A stretch of DNA of 36,411 nucleotides from JBBDIX01 sp040880235 (GTDB taxonomy: Bacteria > Actinomycetota > Nitriliruptoria > Nitriliruptorales > Nitriliruptoraceae): NCBI GenBank assembly GCA_040880235.1, contig JBBDIX010000023.1, forward strand, positions 1 through 36,411, given 5' to 3'. The notes under the pieces are model-generated. The model had not been told where the DNA came from. It saw nothing but the letters and a program-made list of their open reading frames with translations, and did no database searches. Made by a program: the position numbers and the translations under genes. Positions 32,988 through 36,411 of the stretch are shown piece after piece. Position 1 is the first letter of the stretch; each line of letters starts with the position of its first letter.

Positions 32988-34456
32988 TGGGGCGAGGACG
33001 CGTCCTCGGAGTCCGGTGGCGTGACCTCCACGGGTTCGGCCACCCCACCGGGTTCGGGCAGCCGATCCGGCCGGTGAGGTCGGCGCAGGACCCCGAGTGC
33101 CCCCAGGCCCACCACGAGCATGCCCAGGGGTGCCCAGGGCACCCCTGTCAACGTTCCCGGTCGGTGCAGACCACCGAACACGAGCAGGCCCAGACCGATC
33201 GTGGCGAGCGACACCCCGACGGCGGCACGAATCGTGGAGGGACGTGACCGCGTCGTGCCCGCGTGCTCGTATCGTCCGAACAGGGCCACGAGCCCCGCGA
33301 GCACCACGGCGCACGCGAGCCACCACAGCGGTCTCGTCAACCACCACGTGAGGTCGACGTTCTCACGCGACGGCCAGATGCCGGTCGGGACGAGCGCGGC
33401 GGCGACCACGATCATCGCGGTCTGGTGCCACAGGTAGACGGTCATCGTGAAGGCGCCCGTCATCGCCACCGTCGCCCACACCCGGGGACGCGCGAGCAGG
33501 CATTCGCATCGGCGTCGCAGCGCCAGCGCCATGCCAACCTGTCCCGCGGCGAGCGCGAGCAGGGCGACGGACGGCGGCGAGTTGTTCGACCGCGTCGCCC
33601 CGTCGACGCCCACCATCGAGATCGGGTAGTCGAGCACCTGGGTCAGCACCACGAGCATGCCGTACCCGCACAGGGCGACGCCGACCGCCGACGCCGACGT
33701 GTGGGGAAACCAGCGCGCGGACGCACGCACGTCGGACGCCTGCGGCGAGACGGCACGCGTCGCGGTGGCGAGTGTGTCAGCGGCGACACGGTCGGCGTCG
33801 TGCCACAGGTAGCCCGCCTGGTGGACGGCACCCCAGATCCACACGTAGTTGGACCAGCCGACCGACGGCACCCCGGCGAGGTGGGCCACGTCGACCGCCA
33901 CGGCGACGCCGACCATCGCGGCGAGCATCCCTGCACCGAAGCGTTCGTGCAGGGGGTACGTCAGGGGAACCACCGCGCACACCACCAGGTACGCCGCGAG
34001 GAACCACACCGGCACGATCGCGACCTGACTGGCGAACTGGAGCATCGACCGGGGTACGCCGAGCACGGCGAGCACCCCGACGACCGGTGTCCACAGCACG
34101 ACCAGCGGCACCACCGGTCGCAGCAGTCGTCGCGCCCGACCCCGCACCCAGTCTGCCCAGCCGACACCTCGGCGGCGGGCCGAACGGTACGCCGCGGCAT
34201 TCGCGTAGCCCCCGACGAAGAAGAACAGGGGCATGACCTGGAAGATCCAGGTCAGCCAGTGCGTCCCGTCGTGCAGGGCCAGCAGGTTCACGCCCTCGAG
34301 TCGCCCACCCCGGGCGGACACCACGGCCAGCAGCCAGTGACCGAGGACCACCACGACGATCGAGGTCAGCCGCAGGGCATCGGCGTACCGGTTGCGTCCC
34401 GCAGGGGTGCGTGCATCGATCTGCTCGGCGGTCAGGCGCGCAGGCCCGTCACTCAC
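32984..34456 (-). CDS. Acyltransferase 3 family integral membrane protein
   Basis: 490 aa with about ten to eleven predicted membrane segments. The start block RNRYADALRLTSIVVVVLGHWLLAV (20-44) is the acyltransferase-3 hallmark, with Arg and the conserved His of GHW; MPLFFFVGGYANAAAY and a late TVYLWHQTAM (catalytic-region His) agree. Such proteins O-acetylate or O-acylate envelope sugars and lipids using cytosolic acyl-CoA. The 40-residue C-terminal tail is acidic and Pro-rich. GTG at 34456 has no Shine-Dalgarno but overlaps the stop of the upstream zinc-ribbon gene by 8 nt, so it probably depends on coupled translation. Confidence 0.88.
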   Translation of the reverse strand: MSDGPARLTAEQIDARTPAGRNRYADALRLTSIVVVVLGHWLLAVVSARGGRLEGVNLLALHDGTHWLTWIFQVMPLFFFVGGYANAAAYRSARRRGVGWADWVRGRARRLLRPVVPLVVLWTPVVGVLAVLGVPRSMLQFASQVAIVPVWFLAAYLVVCAVVPLTYPLHERFGAGMLAAMVGVAVAVDVAHLAGVPSVGWSNYVWIWGAVHQAGYLWHDADRVAADTLATATRAVSPQASDVRASARWFPHTSASAVGVALCGYGMLVVLTQVLDYPISMVGVDGATRSNNSPPSVALLALAAGQVGMALALRRRCECLLARPRVWATVAMTGAFTMTVYLWHQTAMIVVAAALVPTGIWPSRENVDLTWWLTRPLWWLACAVVLAGLVALFGRYEHAGTTRSRPSTIRAAVGVSLATIGLGLLVFGGLHRPGTLTGVPWAPLGMLVVGLGALGVLRRPHRPDRLPEPGGVAEPVEVTPPDSEDASSPH

Positions 34457-34586
34457 AGCACTTGCCGAGCCATCCGCACGCCCGACAGCGGGTGTGGGCG
34501 TGTTCCGCGAACAGGGGCGCGTCGCAGACCGGGCAGGGCGACCCCACGACCTGCCCGATGTCACAGCCGTCCATCGTGTCGGACAC
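34449..34586 (-). CDS. Small cysteine-rich zinc-ribbon protein
   Basis: 45 aa from the GTG at 34586 (41 aa if the ATG at 34574 is used). Residues 18-45 hold CPVC (18-21), CRAC (34-37) and a terminal CCE (43-45), spaced by a short His-containing loop AEHAHTR. Two CxxC pairs can bind one Zn2+ as a ribbon; the final Cys pair is a recurring mark of small uncharacterised zinc-ribbon proteins. GAGGA lies just before the GTG. The stop overlaps the acyltransferase start, supporting a real, coupled gene. Role unknown; it could be an accessory or redox/metal sensor of the acyltransferase unit. Confidence 0.7.
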   Translation of the reverse strand: MSDTMDGCDIGQVVGSPCPVCDAPLFAEHAHTRCRACGWLGKCCE

Positions 34587-34754
34587 GCGTCCTCGAGGAT
34601 CGGATCCGTGGAGTCTTGCAGGCCTCGAGGCCTTCGGCACGCACCGATGACCCCGCGACCGGGCGACACCGGGTCCGGTGCCCACTACCTTGCCGTCGTC
34701 GACACCGACCGGCCGTGACGAGGGCGCCGTCACGCCGGCTGCAGGAGCCAGTTC
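34587..34754. promoter_or_regulatory. Divergent regulatory region with promoter, hairpin and twin palindromes
   Basis: Plus strand towards the histidine kinase: -35 GCGACA (34663-34668), 17-nt spacer, -10 TACCTT (34686-34691), start near 34698. In the resulting leader a hairpin (34709-34720 with 34728-34738, one bulged C, 7-nt loop) ends 4 nt before the AGGAG Shine-Dalgarno at 34743-34747. Two identical CCTCGAGG palindromes (34591-34598 and 34623-34630, the second inside a 14-bp perfect palindrome) lie 32 bp apart on the side of the zinc-ribbon gene. Confidence 0.45.
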
Positions 34755-36411
34755 ATGGGCACTGATCCACGCAGGGGTGTCGAGCGCATCGCCGAGCTCG
34801 AGCAGCAGCTCGCCGTCTCGGAGCAGCGATTCCGCCTCGCGATGGCGCACGCGCCGTCCGGCATGGCGCTGCTCGACCTCGACTGCCACCTGCTGGCCGT
34901 CAACCAGACCCTCTGCGAGTTCCTCGGCCGCAGCGAGGCCGAACTGCTCACGATGACCTCCCTGGAGGTCACCCATCCGGACGACGTCGACGAGGACGTG
35001 GCGTACGGCAACCGGATCGTCGACGGCGAACACCTGCGTCCGATCGAGAAGCGCTACGTGCGCCCGGACGGCTCCATCGTGTGGGGATTGCTCGGCGTGT
35101 CCATCGTCACGGACGCCTCGGGGTCGCCGATCCAGATGATCGGACAGGTCGTCGACGTCACCGATCGTCAGGTGGTCCAGCAGGTGCGCGACCGCAACGA
35201 GTGGCTGGCACATGCCGCGGTGTCGCTCGGGCGCATCGGGGGGTGGGCGATCGACCTTGCCTCTCGACGGGTCGAGTGGGCCACGGAGGTCTTCGAGGTC
35301 ATGGACCACTCCGGCGCGGAGGAACCGGAGCTCGATGCCATCCTGGACCTGCTCGAGACACCGGACCGCAGACGGGTGACCGCCGCCCTCGAACGGTGCG
35401 AGACCGAGGGGATCCCCTTCGATGTCGAGGTGGGGATCCACAGTTTCACGGGGAGGCGGATGCACGGGCGACTCATCGGACAGCGGCAGGTGGACACCCG
35501 GGGCCGTGCGACCCACATCATCGGGGCGTTCCAGGACCTGACCGAACAGCGAGCCGCCGAGGAACACGCCTCGCGGCTGGCGGTTCGGCTGACCACGACA
35601 CTGGAGAGCATCACCGACGCCGTGTACACCCTCGACCGTGAATGGCGGTTCACGTTCCTCAACGGACGCGCCGAACAGCTGCTGCAACGCACCCGTGGCG
35701 AACTGCTCGGCCAGGTCGTGTGGGACGAGTTCCCCGAGGCCGTCGACACCGACGTGTACGCCGCGTTCCACCGCGCGCTCGACGAACAGGTCACCGTCGA
35801 CGTCGACTCGCTGTACTACTCGCCACTGAACACGTGGTTCGAGGTCCACGCCTTTCCGTCCGAGCAGGGTGTTGCCGTCTACTTCCGGGACATCGGTGAG
35901 CGCGTGGAGCGCCAACGGTCACAGCAGGCCGTGCTCACCGCCGAACGCGAGGCCTCGGAGCGTCTCCGTAGTCTGGACCGGATGAAGAACTCGTTCCTGT
36001 CCGCGGTGTCGCACGAACTGCGCACCCCGTTGGCGATCGTGCAGGGCAATGCCGCGACGCTGCGACGGCTACGCGGCTCACTACCCGAGTCGACGCGGAA
36101 CCAGCTCGAGGACGCGCTTGCCGACCATGCGAAACGCCTCGACGACCTGCTCGCCGACCTGCTCGACATCGACCGGCTGACCCGAGCGAGCGCCGAGGTG
36201 CTCGACGCACCGTTCGATGCCGTCGCGTTGCTTCGTCGCGTCGTCGCCCAGAACGCCCAGAGCGAACGCATCGTCGTCGACGCCCCGGACGACCTGACGG
36301 TGGTCGCGGACCCGGTGCAGATCGAACGCATCCTGGTCAACCTGATCGACAACGCCACCAAGTACGCGCCGGACGGGACCGTCACCGTGCAGCTCGCACC
36401 GATCGGGGACG
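34755..36411 (+). CDS. Multi-PAS sensor histidine kinase, 3'-truncated by the window edge
   Basis: 552 codons visible, open to the end of the window. No membrane segment, so a cytoplasmic sensor. A short N-terminal coiled coil (about 8-24) leads into three PAS-like domains (about 25-138, 145-265, 275-385). The first contains the HPDD and KRYVRPDG motifs of PAS_3/PAS_S-box domains; a haem, flavin or small ligand is possible but unassigned. A coiled-coil stretch connects to HisKA, with the phosphorylated His420 in SAVSHELRTPLAIVQGN. The HATPase N-box NLIDNATKYAPDG has Asn533 present; the G boxes lie beyond the window. Consistent with a hybrid or plain kinase whose response regulator is downstream. 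ATG at 34755 has AGGAG at 7-nt spacing. Confidence 0.93.
   Translation, partial: MGTDPRRGVERIAELEQQLAVSEQRFRLAMAHAPSGMALLDLDCHLLAVNQTLCEFLGRSEAELLTMTSLEVTHPDDVDEDVAYGNRIVDGEHLRPIEKRYVRPDGSIVWGLLGVSIVTDASGSPIQMIGQVVDVTDRQVVQQVRDRNEWLAHAAVSLGRIGGWAIDLASRRVEWATEVFEVMDHSGAEEPELDAILDLLETPDRRRVTAALERCETEGIPFDVEVGIHSFTGRRMHGRLIGQRQVDTRGRATHIIGAFQDLTEQRAAEEHASRLAVRLTTTLESITDAVYTLDREWRFTFLNGRAEQLLQRTRGELLGQVVWDEFPEAVDTDVYAAFHRALDEQVTVDVDSLYYSPLNTWFEVHAFPSEQGVAVYFRDIGERVERQRSQQAVLTAEREASERLRSLDRMKNSFLSAVSHELRTPLAIVQGNAATLRRLRGSLPESTRNQLEDALADHAKRLDDLLADLLDIDRLTRASAEVLDAPFDAVALLRRVVAQNAQSERIVVDAPDDLTVVADPVQIERILVNLIDNATKYAPDGTVTVQLAPIGD

Noticed and set aside
33125..33147. Perfect 11-bp inverted repeat with 1-nt centre
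   Set aside because: It lies inside the acyltransferase coding sequence, where codons for Thr-Gly-Val-Pro-Trp-Ala-Pro-Leu-Gly explain it; no role as a terminator is expected there.
34587..35915. Upstream extension of the zinc-ribbon frame to 488 codons
   Set aside because: The upstream part is antisense to the PAS kinase and looks non-coding; only the last 45 codons have a ribosome site and cysteine motifs.

Overview
This is a high-GC window (roughly 70% by eye) of densely packed bacterial chromosome that reads as an actinomycete (Actinomycetota). Signs are frequent GTG and TTG starts, 4-nt GTGA stop/start overlaps, TANNNT-type -10 hexamers, probable leaderless genes, a ferrochelatase with a C-terminal cysteine cluster, a stand-alone 5'-3' exonuclease, a DUF4031 protein and LytR-CpsA-Psr cell-wall chemistry. 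The class cannot be fixed from the sequence; a deep-branching lineage such as Nitriliruptoria or Acidimicrobiia is only a guess. No tRNA, rRNA, CRISPR, insertion sequence or phage is visible, so this is core rather than accessory DNA.

Layout. 1-5.6 kb: central carbon and fatty acid metabolism (3' part of citrate synthase; on the minus strand thiolase, crotonase/hydroxyacyl-CoA dehydrogenase fusion, malic enzyme). 5.6-9.6 kb: two divergent ABC-F translation ATPases. 9.6-11.2 kb: an unrecognised 170-aa protein divergent from a 5'-3' exonuclease. 11.2-16.9 kb (minus): PBP4-type carboxypeptidase, an RpoD-family sigma factor, a YibE/F membrane protein and a second RpoD-family sigma factor. 16.9-17.3 kb: the only long non-coding stretch. 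17.3-19.7 kb (minus): alkyltransferase-like protein coupled to a 7TM-HD phosphohydrolase. 19.8-22.4 kb: pantothenate kinase, a carboxymuconolactone decarboxylase-family protein and an alpha/beta hydrolase. 22.5-28.2 kb (plus): EamA transporter, small 4-TM protein, ferrochelatase, histidine phosphatase, LCP ligase coupled to a low-molecular-weight phosphatase, holin-like membrane protein. 28.1-29.6 kb (minus): branched-chain aminotransferase coupled to a thioesterase. 29.7-36.4 kb: FAD-linked oxidase, DUF4031 and YceI proteins, SDR, acyltransferase preceded by an overlapping zinc-ribbon mini-gene, and a multi-PAS histidine kinase that runs off the window.

Functionally, acetyl-CoA from the FadA/FadB pair feeds citrate synthase, and malic enzyme links the TCA cycle to pyruvate. 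The PBP4, LCP ligase, phosphatases, holin-like protein and acyltransferase serve the envelope. Sigma factors, ABC-F proteins, 7TM-HD protein and histidine kinase are regulators.

The most unusual structure is the leader of the first sigma factor (13983-14059): an 11-bp-period GTGAG repeat that creates a chain of overlapping stop/start mini-ORFs leading into the sigma gene's TTG start. Other points are the two sigma paralogues that both keep a region 1.1-like domain, the 45-aa four-pair cysteine protein overlapping the acyltransferase start, and inverted repeats anchored on the stop codons of all four non-overlapping convergent gene pairs.
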